DNA of 17,018 nucleotides from an uncultured Ignavibacteria bacterium (GCA_937974175.1 CALJIG010000124.1:1-17018), one strand, 5' to 3'. Counted from the stretch's first letter, positions 7,536 to 16,157 are shown. Translations and numbers: made by a program. Notes: a model not told the origin generated them from the sequence alone.

Positions 7536-8331
7536 GCTTTCTTATTACTTCGGGCTTTTGTTCTGAAAGTTTCGGATCAAAATTCCAATTAGAGTTTTTT
7601 ATCACTTCTTCCATTACCAAAGGATGACTTCCTTTAAATTTTTTTAGATGACCAAGATCGTCATAGTTATTTATCTTTTCTACAATCTCATTTACTTTTT
7701 CATCATTATGATAGAGCTTTTCAAAGTTAATTCTTTTCTCAAGTAAATTCTGCGGAGGCCTTACCCAGCCGTAATGAAATATTTCAGCTTTAATATCGAC
7801 AGCTTTTAAATTCTGATAATTTTTATGGGCAAAATTCATTGCATCACCCATGGAAACTATATCGGGATTATTTTTTATAACTCTTACTTCCTTCACATAC
7901 CACTTTCTGTAATTATCCTGATAGTAATCATAGCTTCCGTAAAAATGTTTGTACTTAAACCGCAAACCTTCAACTTCATCGTCATTCAGATATTGCTTCA
8001 TCTTCGTTTTCACTTCAGGAATGTATTTCTCGTGAAGAACTTCATCTGACTGAATATAAAATCTCCAGTCACCCGTACATCTTTCCAACGCCTTATTTGT
8101 TTCAATGGATAAAACTTTACCGCCTTCACGGATGCTCATATCCCATTCAGATTCAAAAATTTTAATTCTTTTATCTCCAATGCTCTTTACCATTTCAAGA
8201 GTGTTATCATCTGATTTTCCCACATTCACAATAAACTCATCGCATAACGGCAGCACGGATAATATTGCCTCTCTAAACGGATACGCATACAGCACTCCGT
8301 TCCTTATTATCGTGAATCCCGAAACTTTCAT
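7480..8331 (-). CDS. GT2-like (GT-A fold) glycosyltransferase
   Basis: The 283-residue soluble protein begins MKVSGFTIIRNG and continues with ILSVLPLCDEFIVNVGKSDD (23-42), the pattern of GT-A glycosyltransferases. The metal-binding DxD position is represented by GDWRFYIQSDEVLH (87-100), where SDE stands for the acidic motif, as in WaaE/KdtX-like and related proteins. Later residues (FAHKNYQN, EIFHYGWVRPP) are typical of a subgroup that acts on glycan cores. Donor and acceptor are unknown. The basic tail KRIKKKNKK may favour membrane-surface binding. Its ATG overlaps the stop of the ABC exporter gene as ATGA (8328-8331), so the two are very probably co-transcribed and translationally coupled. 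Confidence 0.85.
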   Translation of the reverse strand: MKVSGFTIIRNGVLYAYPFREAILSVLPLCDEFIVNVGKSDDNTLEMVKSIGDKRIKIFESEWDMSIREGGKVLSIETNKALERCTGDWRFYIQSDEVLHEKYIPEVKTKMKQYLNDDEVEGLRFKYKHFYGSYDYYQDNYRKWYVKEVRVIKNNPDIVSMGDAMNFAHKNYQNLKAVDIKAEIFHYGWVRPPQNLLEKRINFEKLYHNDEKVNEIVEKINNYDDLGHLKKFKGSHPLVMEEVIKNSNWNFDPKLSEQKPEVIRKLGVFLEPVTKRIKKKNKK

Positions 8332-10163
8332 CCTTTGAATTCCTGATATCTGAACTGAATATTGTGAAGCTTACTGTATATACCGTTTTTCTCTAAAAGC
8401 TCAGAGTGTTTACCGACTTCAACAATTTCACCTTTTGCTATAACAACAATCTTGTCGGCATTTTTAATAGTAGATAATCTGTGAGCAATTACTACGGATG
8501 TTCTTCCTTCCATTAATCTTTCAATTGCCTGCTGAACTAAAATTTCTGACTCAGTATCCAGTGAAGAAGTTGCTTCATCTAAAATTAATATAGGAGGATT
8601 TTTCAACAGTGCTCTTGCGATAGATAACCGCTGTCGTTCTCCGCCGGAAAGTTTTACTCCCCTGTCACCGATTATAGTATCGTATCCGCCATCAATTTTT
8701 GAAATAAAATTATGCGCATTGGCAGCCTTTGCTGCATCAATAATTCTCTCCAGTGAAATTTCACTTTCACCGTAGGCAATATTATTTCTTATAGTATCAT
8801 TGAATAACAAAGTTTCCTGTGTCACAATTCCCATCAACTTCCTTAAATCACCTGCCTTTACATTTTTTATATTAGTACCGTCAATTGAAATTTCACCTGA
8901 CTGAACATCATAAAATCTCGGTATCAAATCTACTAAGGTAGATTTGCCTGCTCCGCTCGGACCCACTAGCGCTACTATCTCTCCTTTATTAATCTTAAGA
9001 TTTACGTTCTTTAAAATCTCTTCCGACTTCTCGTATTTGAAATTTACATTCTTAAACTCTATTGTATCTTTAAACTCAGTCAAGGATTTTGCGTCGGGTA
9101 AATCCATAATATCAGGCTTTATATCAATTAGTCCGAAAACTCTTTCTGAAGCTGCCGAACCTTCCTTAATGCTGTTTGTAACCTGTCCGATTAATTTCAA
9201 TGACGGCATCATCTGCAAAAACGTACCCAGATAAACAATAAATGTTCCCACAGTCATATTGCTTGTCTTAGTCAGAATCTGATACCCTACTATATAAAGA
9301 ATTATTGCTATAGTTATAACGCCGATAGATTCTGATATAGGAGAGCCTAGTGCTTTTTTCCTTTCAAGCCTAGTCATATCGTATTGGTAGCGATTATTCT
9401 CATAATCGAATCTCTGCTGCTCATACTTTTCCATATTGAATGCCTTTACTATTCTAATAGCTCCTATGGATTCATCGAGTATCGAAGTGATGTTTGAAAT
9501 TTTTTCCTGTGAGCGCTGGCTGCTTCTTTTTAAAGAGTCACCGACTTTACTTAATATTAAAGCAGTAACAGGCGCAAGTAAAAAAACAATCAGTGTCAGC
9601 TTCCAGTTTATAACAAATAAAATCACAGTATATAAAATAAGCATAGGAGGATCTCTGAACATACTGTTGATAACTGCAATTGAAGAGTCGCGCATTATCT
9701 GTACATCATTGATAATCCGCGATATAAGATTTCCTTTACGCTCTTCTGTGAAAAATCCTAATGGAAGACGGAGATATTGTGAATATAAATCGGAGCGCAA
9801 GTCTTTCAATACTCCCTGCTCTACGATAGTCATATAGTATGTCTGCATAAACGAAAAGACATTTTTCAGAACGAATGTAAGAACTATAGCAATGCAGAGA
9901 AAAAGCAGCACATCAAGCTTATCATATTTAGTCAAAAGAATACTGAATTCGTAAATTATTCTATCTTTAATATCTCCAAAAGAAGTGATATTTTGATTAA
10001 CTACTTCAGTTGGTTTTTCCTTAAAAAGCAGGTCTACAAATGGAAAAATCGCCAGAAGAGATAACAGGCTGAACAGTACGACTAATAGCATAAATAAATT
10101 TGCCATTATCAAAGGTCTGATATATGGCTTTAAATATCGCGCAAGTCTCTTATAATAGTGCAT
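8328..10163 (-). CDS. MsbA-type ABC exporter (fused membrane and ATPase domains)
   Basis: This is a half-transporter with an ABC type-1 exporter membrane domain (about residues 15-335, six hydrophobic helices) followed by an ATPase domain (about 368-605). ATPase motifs are all intact: Walker A GPSGAGKST (401-409), Q-loop Gln449, signature LSGGERQ (505-511), Walker B ILILDE (525-530), D-loop SSLD and H-loop His561. It should work as a homodimer in the inner membrane. The family flips lipid A-core (MsbA) or other lipids and glycolipids. The neighbouring glycosyltransferases and O-antigen ligase make a lipid or lipid-linked glycan the likely cargo, but substrate cannot be read from sequence, and I therefore do not assign msbA. 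Length, 611 residues, is slightly above MsbA. It is the first gene of the minus-strand run, starting at an ATG 83 bp from a divergent gene. Confidence 0.93.
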   Translation of the reverse strand: MHYYKRLARYLKPYIRPLIMANLFMLLVVLFSLLSLLAIFPFVDLLFKEKPTEVVNQNITSFGDIKDRIIYEFSILLTKYDKLDVLLFLCIAIVLTFVLKNVFSFMQTYYMTIVEQGVLKDLRSDLYSQYLRLPLGFFTEERKGNLISRIINDVQIMRDSSIAVINSMFRDPPMLILYTVILFVINWKLTLIVFLLAPVTALILSKVGDSLKRSSQRSQEKISNITSILDESIGAIRIVKAFNMEKYEQQRFDYENNRYQYDMTRLERKKALGSPISESIGVITIAIILYIVGYQILTKTSNMTVGTFIVYLGTFLQMMPSLKLIGQVTNSIKEGSAASERVFGLIDIKPDIMDLPDAKSLTEFKDTIEFKNVNFKYEKSEEILKNVNLKINKGEIVALVGPSGAGKSTLVDLIPRFYDVQSGEISIDGTNIKNVKAGDLRKLMGIVTQETLLFNDTIRNNIAYGESEISLERIIDAAKAANAHNFISKIDGGYDTIIGDRGVKLSGGERQRLSIARALLKNPPILILDEATSSLDTESEILVQQAIERLMEGRTSVVIAHRLSTIKNADKIVVIAKGEIVEVGKHSELLEKNGIYSKLHNIQFRYQEFKG

Positions 10164-10246
10164 CGCAAAAAATACTGATTTGTATATTCACTTGTAAGCT
10201 ACATTTTTTGTAACTTTTTCGTGATGAATGTTGTTCAAAATTTCAT
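10164..10246. promoter_or_regulatory. Divergent intergenic region, candidate promoters for both operons
   Basis: These 83 bases separate the divergent exporter-led operon (-) and the TPR-protein operon (+), so promoters for both must lie here or inside the genes. On the plus strand TTTG at 10179-10182 followed 17 bases later by TACATTTT at 10200-10207 is close to the Bacteroidota-type promoter pattern (TTG, spacer, TAnnTTTG), with one mismatch. No E. coli-like pair and no convincing operator is visible. The assignment is weak. Confidence 0.3.
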
Positions 10247-11773
10247 ATGACAAGTAAAATTTTTATCCTTCTTTTTATTTGCAGCCTGTTCGCTGCGAAA
10301 ATTTCCTATTCCCGCGGAATTGATGACGATATCCGTTCCGGTCTTAATGATGTATACAATCTTAAATTTGAAGATGCAGAATCTAAATTTATAGATATTC
10401 AAAAAAGAAATCCCGACGATGTAAAAGGATATTTTTATCAGGCAGTGGTTTATTATTATAAAGCATTACCCACGCGCGACGATAAAATGTTTGAAAAATT
10501 CATAGAGCTTACAGATAAAGTTCTTGATATTTGTGATACTAAACTCGATAAAAACGAGAACGATATAGAAACGTTATACTTCAAAGGGTTAACTCACTCA
10601 TACCGTTCATTGATAATGCTAAACCTTAATAAAAGTCTATTAAAAGCTGCCTCAAACGGAAACGACGGATACAGAATTTTATCTGAAGTTATAAAACTTA
10701 AACCCGATTATTATGATGCATACATGGGGCTTGGCTTATATAAAATTGCAATCGGCTTTGTGCCTGAAAAATTTCAATGGCTTCTTTCAATCATAGGCTT
10801 CGAAGGAAATATCAAAAACGGTCTTGACCTTTTAAAGACTGCTATGGAAAAAGGCAGATTCACAAAGGTCGATGCAAAAATGTATTATGCAGTATCAAGC
10901 ATTACAGAAAAAGAAGATGAGAATACAGTCTCCATTAAATTAGCAAAAGAGTTATACGATGAATATCCTGAAAGTCCGATATTTAATTTAGTATATGCAA
11001 CGATGCTTATGGAACGCATGAAAGTAGACGAATGTATTGAGTATTGCAAAAAAGCGCTTTCATTAAATACACATTCGTTGCAGAATGAAATCAAAAAAGG
11101 AACGTATGTATTACTAGGAAACGCATACTTCCGTAAAAATGATTTTGTAAATGCTGCAGCAAGCCTTGAAGAGCATTTAAAATATGTAAACAAAGAAGAC
11201 AGATACAATGTAAGCTGTTACACACTGGGCATTTGTTATGAGATGACGGGTAACAGAACAAAGGCAATTGAAAATTATAATAAAGCCAGAAGCAATTTCA
11301 TTGAAGAACGCGACGGCGAAGCTGAAAAGCTTTTCTACCGGCTAAGCAAAGAGCGGATTCAAAAGCCTTTGAGGGACGTTGATTCGCTATCCATCATTGC
11401 AATGAATTTACGTGAAACAGGAAGCTTCGATGCCTCAATTGAAGCATACAATATTCTTCTGGCAGCTCCATACATTTCAAAATTTGCGAATGATGATGAC
11501 AAAGCTTTTTTATTTTCCAATATCGGACATTCCTATCTAATGAAAAAGGATTATACCAAAGCCAAAGATTTTTTTAATAAGACAGTAGCGCTAAAACCTC
11601 AGAATGAGCTATGGCATATTCCGCATTCGTATTTTGAGCTTGGTAAAATCTTCTGGAGAAAAGGAGATAAAGGCAAAGCCAATGAGTATTTCGAAAAAAT
11701 TTATGATTACTCAGATTACGATTTCAAAAATTTTTTAGAAATGAGGCTTGCCAATTTTAAAGCTAAAAATTAA
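10247..11773 (+). CDS. Secreted or periplasmic TPR-repeat protein
   Basis: The protein starts with a Sec signal peptide: a Lys followed by the hydrophobic stretch IFILLFICSLFAA, with likely cleavage near SYS/RG (about residue 22). The mature part is all-helical with tetratricopeptide repeats, clearest at about 285-313 (YVLLGNAYFRKNDFVNAAA), 322-350 (YTLGICYEMTGNRTKAIENY), 421-452 and 456-486. The earlier half has a different helical-repeat segment with GLGLYKIAIGFVPEKFQWLL (161-180) and GNIKNGLDLLKTAMEKG, which I recall from Bacteroidota-type TPR proteins that track 'small secreted helical scaffold' annotations; the function is not known. TPR arrays usually mediate protein-protein contacts. 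It probably forms a two-gene operon with the next secreted protein, which starts 2 bases after its stop. Confidence 0.88.
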   Translation: MTSKIFILLFICSLFAAKISYSRGIDDDIRSGLNDVYNLKFEDAESKFIDIQKRNPDDVKGYFYQAVVYYYKALPTRDDKMFEKFIELTDKVLDICDTKLDKNENDIETLYFKGLTHSYRSLIMLNLNKSLLKAASNGNDGYRILSEVIKLKPDYYDAYMGLGLYKIAIGFVPEKFQWLLSIIGFEGNIKNGLDLLKTAMEKGRFTKVDAKMYYAVSSITEKEDENTVSIKLAKELYDEYPESPIFNLVYATMLMERMKVDECIEYCKKALSLNTHSLQNEIKKGTYVLLGNAYFRKNDFVNAAASLEEHLKYVNKEDRYNVSCYTLGICYEMTGNRTKAIENYNKARSNFIEERDGEAEKLFYRLSKERIQKPLRDVDSLSIIAMNLRETGSFDASIEAYNILLAAPYISKFANDDDKAFLFSNIGHSYLMKKDYTKAKDFFNKTVALKPQNELWHIPHSYFELGKIFWRKGDKGKANEYFEKIYDYSDYDFKNFLEMRLANFKAKN

Positions 11774-11775
11774 TT

Positions 11776-12522
11776 TTGAAACTACTGCTTTCAATATTTT
11801 TTTTTCTATGTACTCAATTTGTTTATTCACAATTTGCTATTACTTCCGATAATATTTTAGTCGCCGGCGACAAACTTTCACAAATTAAAGCTGATACATC
11901 CGGAATTTTTCCAGGTGATAAAGGCGATAATATGAGCTGGTCTTTCAATTTAAATTTGTCAAAAGATACAGTTACAATTTTTTACGTAGGGATAAATACA
12001 ACCCCTGTAGCTGAAGAATTTCCTTCCTCAAACCTTGCAAGCTTTGTAACCCTGAAAAATATGAATGTCTACACTTATTATCAGGTTTTGAGCAATGAAA
12101 TCATTTATCTGGGAACTGCAAACTATTCCAAGAGCTACATTTTTAGTATGCCGTTTCAGAATCCTAAAACTGTCTTTGAATACCCTTTCATTTACAAAGA
12201 TACATTGAACAGGAACTATAGTTTTTATCTGGAGTCAGGAGGAATAAAGAATTTCTTCTTCGGAAATTACTATATCGATTATGATTCATTCGGGAAAATC
12301 AAACTGAATGATAAAGAACTTGACTGTGTACGGCTTCACACTACAGATTACTATGGCACTGAAAAAAATTTCAAAGATTCAGACTTCTCGACTTTCATAG
12401 AATCGTACGACTGGTATATAAAAGATTATAAGTTTCCCGTTTTTACTATCAGGTACACCAATAAAAAATCCAGAGACAAAGTAACAAAGGCAAAAGAGGT
12501 ATTGTTCTCGCTACTCCCATAA
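11776..12522 (+). CDS. Secreted protein of unknown function
   Basis: I do not recognise the family by name. The N-terminus is a clear signal peptide (KLLLSIFFFLCTQFVYS, cleavage around residue 18-19 before QF). The mature part, about 230 residues, looks mainly beta-stranded, with many Tyr, Phe, Asn and Asp residues, as in the secreted hypothetical proteins of Bacteroidota-type genomes. No lipobox cysteine and no obvious type IX sorting domain are seen at the C-terminus (ending AKEVLFSLLP). The start is TTG, only 2 bases after the stop of the TPR gene, and no ATG precedes the signal peptide, so TTG is the most plausible start. It is convergent with the acyltransferase gene, with 5 bases between the stops. 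Confidence 0.8.
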   Translation: MKLLLSIFFFLCTQFVYSQFAITSDNILVAGDKLSQIKADTSGIFPGDKGDNMSWSFNLNLSKDTVTIFYVGINTTPVAEEFPSSNLASFVTLKNMNVYTYYQVLSNEIIYLGTANYSKSYIFSMPFQNPKTVFEYPFIYKDTLNRNYSFYLESGGIKNFFFGNYYIDYDSFGKIKLNDKELDCVRLHTTDYYGTEKNFKDSDFSTFIESYDWYIKDYKFPVFTIRYTNKKSRDKVTKAKEVLFSLLP

Positions 12523-12527
12523 ATAAG

Positions 12528-14297
12528 TTACTTCTCAAGCATCGGAATAGTTTCTTCAGGAAGATTAGCCAAATTCATTATTAAAAAACCATCAAGTGAA
12601 TTATTGAATTTTGGATCCACATTAAAACCGATTATCTTGGCATTTTGACTCAGATATTTTTTCAATAGTATAGGTGTTTTATTATTAGACAATTCTATCT
12701 CCGATATCAGCTTATCAATTAACTTGAAATCTTTACCTTCAGCATCTAAAAGTATTTCAGCATTTTCTTCATTTACATCCGGTCTGAATTTTTTTCTCGG
12801 TCTTACAAGCTTTGCATATTCTTCATGGAAGTGATATCTTTTAATAAATCCAATTAAAATTTCTTTAGAAAAAGTAGAATAGTCATTACTTATGCTTACA
12901 GGTCCGATAAGAAACTTTACATCTTTATTGCTATCCATTTTTAAAAATGCCAGTACTCCTTTCCAAAGTAAAAATAACACACTATGTTTTTTCTGATAGT
13001 CCTTAGCAACAAATGACCTTCCAAGCTCAAGTGAACATTTCAATACATCTCTGAAATCTTTTTTCATTTTAAAAAGCTGGCTAAGATAAAATCCTTTACG
13101 TTTATATTTCTTATAAATTTCTTTGCCTATACCGATTCTATATGAGCCTGCAATTTTCTCTGAATCTCTATCCCAGACGAAAAGGTGGCGGTAGTATAAA
13201 TCAAACTCATCTAAATCGACACTTTTATTTGTACCTTCTCCGTTTTCTCTGAATGTAATCTCTCTTAATCTTCCTATTTCTTTCAAAATATTAGGAATAG
13301 AATCCGGCTCGCTAATGTAAACATCATAGTTTGAGGTGCTGAAAAGTAAATCTTGAGCCTTAACTAACTTTAAATCAGATTTTATTGATGAATGTTCAAC
13401 AGGTTCAATTATTTCCTCTTTAATTTCTTTATTCTTTATATAAAAATTATTTAATCCTATAGATGTATCAAGAGAAGAACCCAGGGAGTAAGTTTTAGCT
13501 CTCAGGTATCTCATCATCTGATTTGCATCATCGAATTCTTTTAGTTTTTCCGGATGTATGATTTTACCAATCCTTACTTTTACAATACAATCTTTCTTAT
13601 TCAAAAGCTCAGATGGAAGACGAAGAGTTCTTAATGATGGATGTATCATTCCGAGAAAGTTAAACAGAATACCGTTATTACCGTAGAAATAAATTGGAAT
13701 AACAGGAGTATTGGATTTGTAAATAATTTTACCGGCAGATTTACTCCACTTACAATCTTCAATTTTCATTGAATCAGTTTTAAAGGCAGAAACTTCTCCC
13801 GCAGGAAATAATCCAACGACTCCTTTACTATCCAGATGATTTATTATTTTTTTTATCCCTGAAAGGTTTACTTCAGTGTTTGCGTTTTTACGGAATGGGT
13901 CGACAGAAATAAAATTATCGCATAGCTCAGGAATTTTGTTTAAGAATTGATTTGCAACGATTTTAAAATCTGCTCTTCTTTTTTGCAAAATAGAAAGTAA
14001 AATAAGCCCATCCAATCCGCCGTAAGGATGATTTGATATTGTAATTAAAGAGCCGGTTTCAGGAATATTTTCTATATCTTTTTCATTTACTTCATATTTT
14101 ATATTTAACTTATTGAGAAGCGCATCTACAAAATTCGCCTTAGCCGCGTCACTGTTATTTTTATAAAGAGTGTTTATCTTATCAAGCTTTATTGCCTTCA
14201 TTAAATAAAGGATTGCAAACCTGAAGTTTTTCTTATTTAATTTTAATAAGTCAGATATTTCTTCCGGCGTGATAAGATCTTTAACAGTATTTTCCAT
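12528..14297 (-). CDS. Fused lysophospholipid acyltransferase/GNAT N-acyltransferase, probable aminolipid synthase
   Basis: Two acyltransferase domains are joined in one 589-residue chain. Residues about 75-250 form a PlsC-like (LPLAT) domain with SNHPYGGLDG (89-97), LFPAGEVS (163-170) and a PIYFYG motif (201-206). Residues about 320-500 form an OlsB-like GNAT domain: a YDVYISE start, then GRLREITFRENGEG (342-355), LYYRHLFVWD (367-376), ELGRSFV (424-430) and IGPVSIS (464-470). Fused proteins of this type (OlsF/GlsF) carry out both acylations of ornithine- or glycine-containing lipids, so a membrane aminolipid is the likely product; the head-group amino acid cannot be told. The acid in the PlsC block is spaced His-x5-Asp rather than the usual His-x4-Asp. 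No transmembrane helix is obvious. It is a single gene, convergent with its left neighbour and divergent from the right one. Confidence 0.82.
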   Translation of the reverse strand: MENTVKDLITPEEISDLLKLNKKNFRFAILYLMKAIKLDKINTLYKNNSDAAKANFVDALLNKLNIKYEVNEKDIENIPETGSLITISNHPYGGLDGLILLSILQKRRADFKIVANQFLNKIPELCDNFISVDPFRKNANTEVNLSGIKKIINHLDSKGVVGLFPAGEVSAFKTDSMKIEDCKWSKSAGKIIYKSNTPVIPIYFYGNNGILFNFLGMIHPSLRTLRLPSELLNKKDCIVKVRIGKIIHPEKLKEFDDANQMMRYLRAKTYSLGSSLDTSIGLNNFYIKNKEIKEEIIEPVEHSSIKSDLKLVKAQDLLFSTSNYDVYISEPDSIPNILKEIGRLREITFRENGEGTNKSVDLDEFDLYYRHLFVWDRDSEKIAGSYRIGIGKEIYKKYKRKGFYLSQLFKMKKDFRDVLKCSLELGRSFVAKDYQKKHSVLFLLWKGVLAFLKMDSNKDVKFLIGPVSISNDYSTFSKEILIGFIKRYHFHEEYAKLVRPRKKFRPDVNEENAEILLDAEGKDFKLIDKLISEIELSNNKTPILLKKYLSQNAKIIGFNVDPKFNNSLDGFLIMNLANLPEETIPMLEK

Positions 14298-14451
14298 AAA
14301 TGATTTTTTATCCTATAAAATATTACCATTGTATTATCTAAACATAAAGTCTTCAAAGTATTATTTTAAAATCTATAGGCGATTTGTATTTTTTCAATTT
14401 CTAATATTCATATCGTTTATTATCTTTATCCTTTTATAAAACCCCAAAAAT
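14298..14451. promoter_or_regulatory. Divergent intergenic region
   Basis: These 154 AT-rich bases lie between the divergent acyltransferase gene (-) and the small unknown gene (+), so promoters for both are expected here. I see no clear operator, riboswitch, or consensus promoter pair on either strand. The region is given as a location only. Confidence 0.35.
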
Positions 14452-14916
14452 ATGTTACCGGAAAGCCTTAAAGAAAAATTACAGGACGGAGTTTCAGCCG
14501 TCACAGAAAAAATCGATGATTTAAAAGAAATAGCATGGGGCGATGAACGTGAAGAAATCATAGGTGAATTTAAAGATTCAGGCACCAATAAAATAAAAGA
14601 AATCTTTACACAGATAGCTGATTCAAACGCGTTAATTCAACGCTCAGGTTTTATGCTGATAGATCTGGAAGTTGCCCTTGGACTTCCCCCGGAAATAGGC
14701 GCTGTATTCCATCAGACTAAAAAGATAACTGCCGGAGAAAAAGATGAAATAATGAAAGAAGCCGCCGATAAAAAAATTGTTAAGCTCATTCTCAATTGTC
14801 TTTTTAAGGCAAGCGATTACTACGATAAAATAAGCATTGCCAGTTATAAACTAGATAAGATACAACTTACACTTGGCTTAACGCCCGGTATCAATATCAT
14901 TTTTTCCAAAAGCTAA
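14452..14916 (+). CDS. Small protein of unknown function with an internal duplication
   Basis: The 154-residue protein has no signal peptide or membrane segment and is not recognised as a named family. It starts with an amphipathic helix region (residues 1-60, rich in Lys, Glu and Asp). Two segments resemble each other: residues 65-88 (GFMLIDLEVALGLPPEIGAVF within it) and residues 130-153 (SYKLDKIQLTLGLTPGINIIF within it). Seven of 24 aligned positions are identical, including the shared LGL-x-P-x-I core and the closing Phe, with many conservative matches. A helical stretch (about 95-128) separates them. The gene ends 8 bases before the histidine kinase start on the same strand, so it is probably co-transcribed with the kinase. 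The start ATG at 14452 follows an A-rich stretch without a Shine-Dalgarno sequence. Confidence 0.72.
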   Translation: MLPESLKEKLQDGVSAVTEKIDDLKEIAWGDEREEIIGEFKDSGTNKIKEIFTQIADSNALIQRSGFMLIDLEVALGLPPEIGAVFHQTKKITAGEKDEIMKEAADKKIVKLILNCLFKASDYYDKISIASYKLDKIQLTLGLTPGINIIFSKS

Positions 14917-14924
14917 CTAATAAT

Positions 14925-16157
14925 ATGATATCTGCAGAAATTCCTGTAAATGAAAAAGAAAGATTAACCAAACTAAAAGAATACAATATACTTGATACTC
15001 CTGAAGAAGAAAGCTTCGATGAAATAGTAAAGCTTGCATCAATAATCTGTAAAGTCCCGATGTCTACAATAACTCTGATAGATGAAAAAAGACAATGGTT
15101 CAAAGCAAAAGTTGGTCTTAAATATCAGGAAACATCCCGTGAAATAGCATTTTGCGCACATGTCATAAACGGAGATGACTTAATGATAGTTAATGATGCA
15201 GCTGAGGATGAACGTTTCGCCGATAACCCGCTTGTCACTACCGATCCGGACATAAGATTTTACGCAGGCATGCCGCTAATAACTCCCGATGGAAATAAAT
15301 TAGGTACTATATGCGTTATCGATAACGTGCCCCGCACATTGACAGAAGAGCAGAAGTTTGCCCTACAGATACTTGCTAAAAATGTTATCACACTGCTTGA
15401 GCTGCGATTAAAGAACAATAACCTTTCAGATACATTAACTACTCTTTACTCTCAAAGCAATGAGATTGAAAGAATAAACAATATTAACACACGGCTTCTA
15501 TCAATCCTGGCCCATGATTTAAAAAATCCTTTAGGAGTTATTCAACAGGTAACTGACATGTATTTAGCCGGTCAGATAAGTTCAGATGATATGAATGAAA
15601 TATTTACTGAACTTAAAAAGAACGTTAAAAATGCTCTTGATATGCTTAATGAAGTCCTTCAATGGGGTACGGCTCAGGTTGAAGGCAGAGCAACGGATTT
15701 TCAGGAATTCAACATATACGATTTAATTGAGCAGAAACAGGAATCATATTACCTTCTGCTTAAATCCAAAGGCAACAAGCTTGTAAATCTTTGCGAGAAA
15801 GAGCTTAACTTCAAAGCCGATCTGAACATGATGCGCTTCATCCTCCGCAACCTAATAATGAATGCTAACAAGTTTACCAAGGACGGAACGATTTCCGTAC
15901 AGAGTTTTGACAGCGATGATTTCGTCGAAATCGTCGTTTCGGATACAGGTGTCGGCATGAAGCCGTCACAAATTAACCGCCTCTTTCAATGGGAAACCCG
16001 CCAGAGCTTAGACGGCACATCCGGTGAAAAAGGGACAGGTCTTGGACTCCTTATCTGCAATGAGTTCATTCATAAGCAGCGCGGTAAAATCTGGGTTGAA
16101 AGCTCTCTTGGCAATGGCAGCAAATTCCACTTCACAATTTCAAAGCATCTTAAATAA
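14925..16157 (+). CDS. GAF-domain sensor histidine kinase, soluble
   Basis: Residues about 1-165 form a GAF sensor domain, recognisable from the FCAHVINGDDLMIVNDAAED (76-95), ADNPLV and FYAGMPLITPDGNKLGTICV blocks. A short helical linker follows. The dimerisation and phospho-acceptor helix has LLSILAHDLKNPLG (191-204) with His197 as the phosphorylated residue. The ATP-binding domain carries the N-box RNLIMNANKFT (308-318), DTGVGM (340-345) and KGTGLGLLI (369-377). No transmembrane helix or signal peptide is seen, so it should sense a cytoplasmic cue. No receiver domain is fused and no response regulator is in the window, so it may be an orphan kinase whose partner is elsewhere. The ATG lies 8 bases after the preceding small gene. 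Confidence 0.93.
   Translation: MISAEIPVNEKERLTKLKEYNILDTPEEESFDEIVKLASIICKVPMSTITLIDEKRQWFKAKVGLKYQETSREIAFCAHVINGDDLMIVNDAAEDERFADNPLVTTDPDIRFYAGMPLITPDGNKLGTICVIDNVPRTLTEEQKFALQILAKNVITLLELRLKNNNLSDTLTTLYSQSNEIERINNINTRLLSILAHDLKNPLGVIQQVTDMYLAGQISSDDMNEIFTELKKNVKNALDMLNEVLQWGTAQVEGRATDFQEFNIYDLIEQKQESYYLLLKSKGNKLVNLCEKELNFKADLNMMRFILRNLIMNANKFTKDGTISVQSFDSDDFVEIVVSDTGVGMKPSQINRLFQWETRQSLDGTSGEKGTGLGLLICNEFIHKQRGKIWVESSLGNGSKFHFTISKHLK

Noticed and set aside
9436..9837. 133-residue plus-strand frame inside the ABC exporter gene
   Set aside because: Antisense to the exporter membrane domain; the opposite strand carries an intact 611-residue protein with all ATPase motifs.
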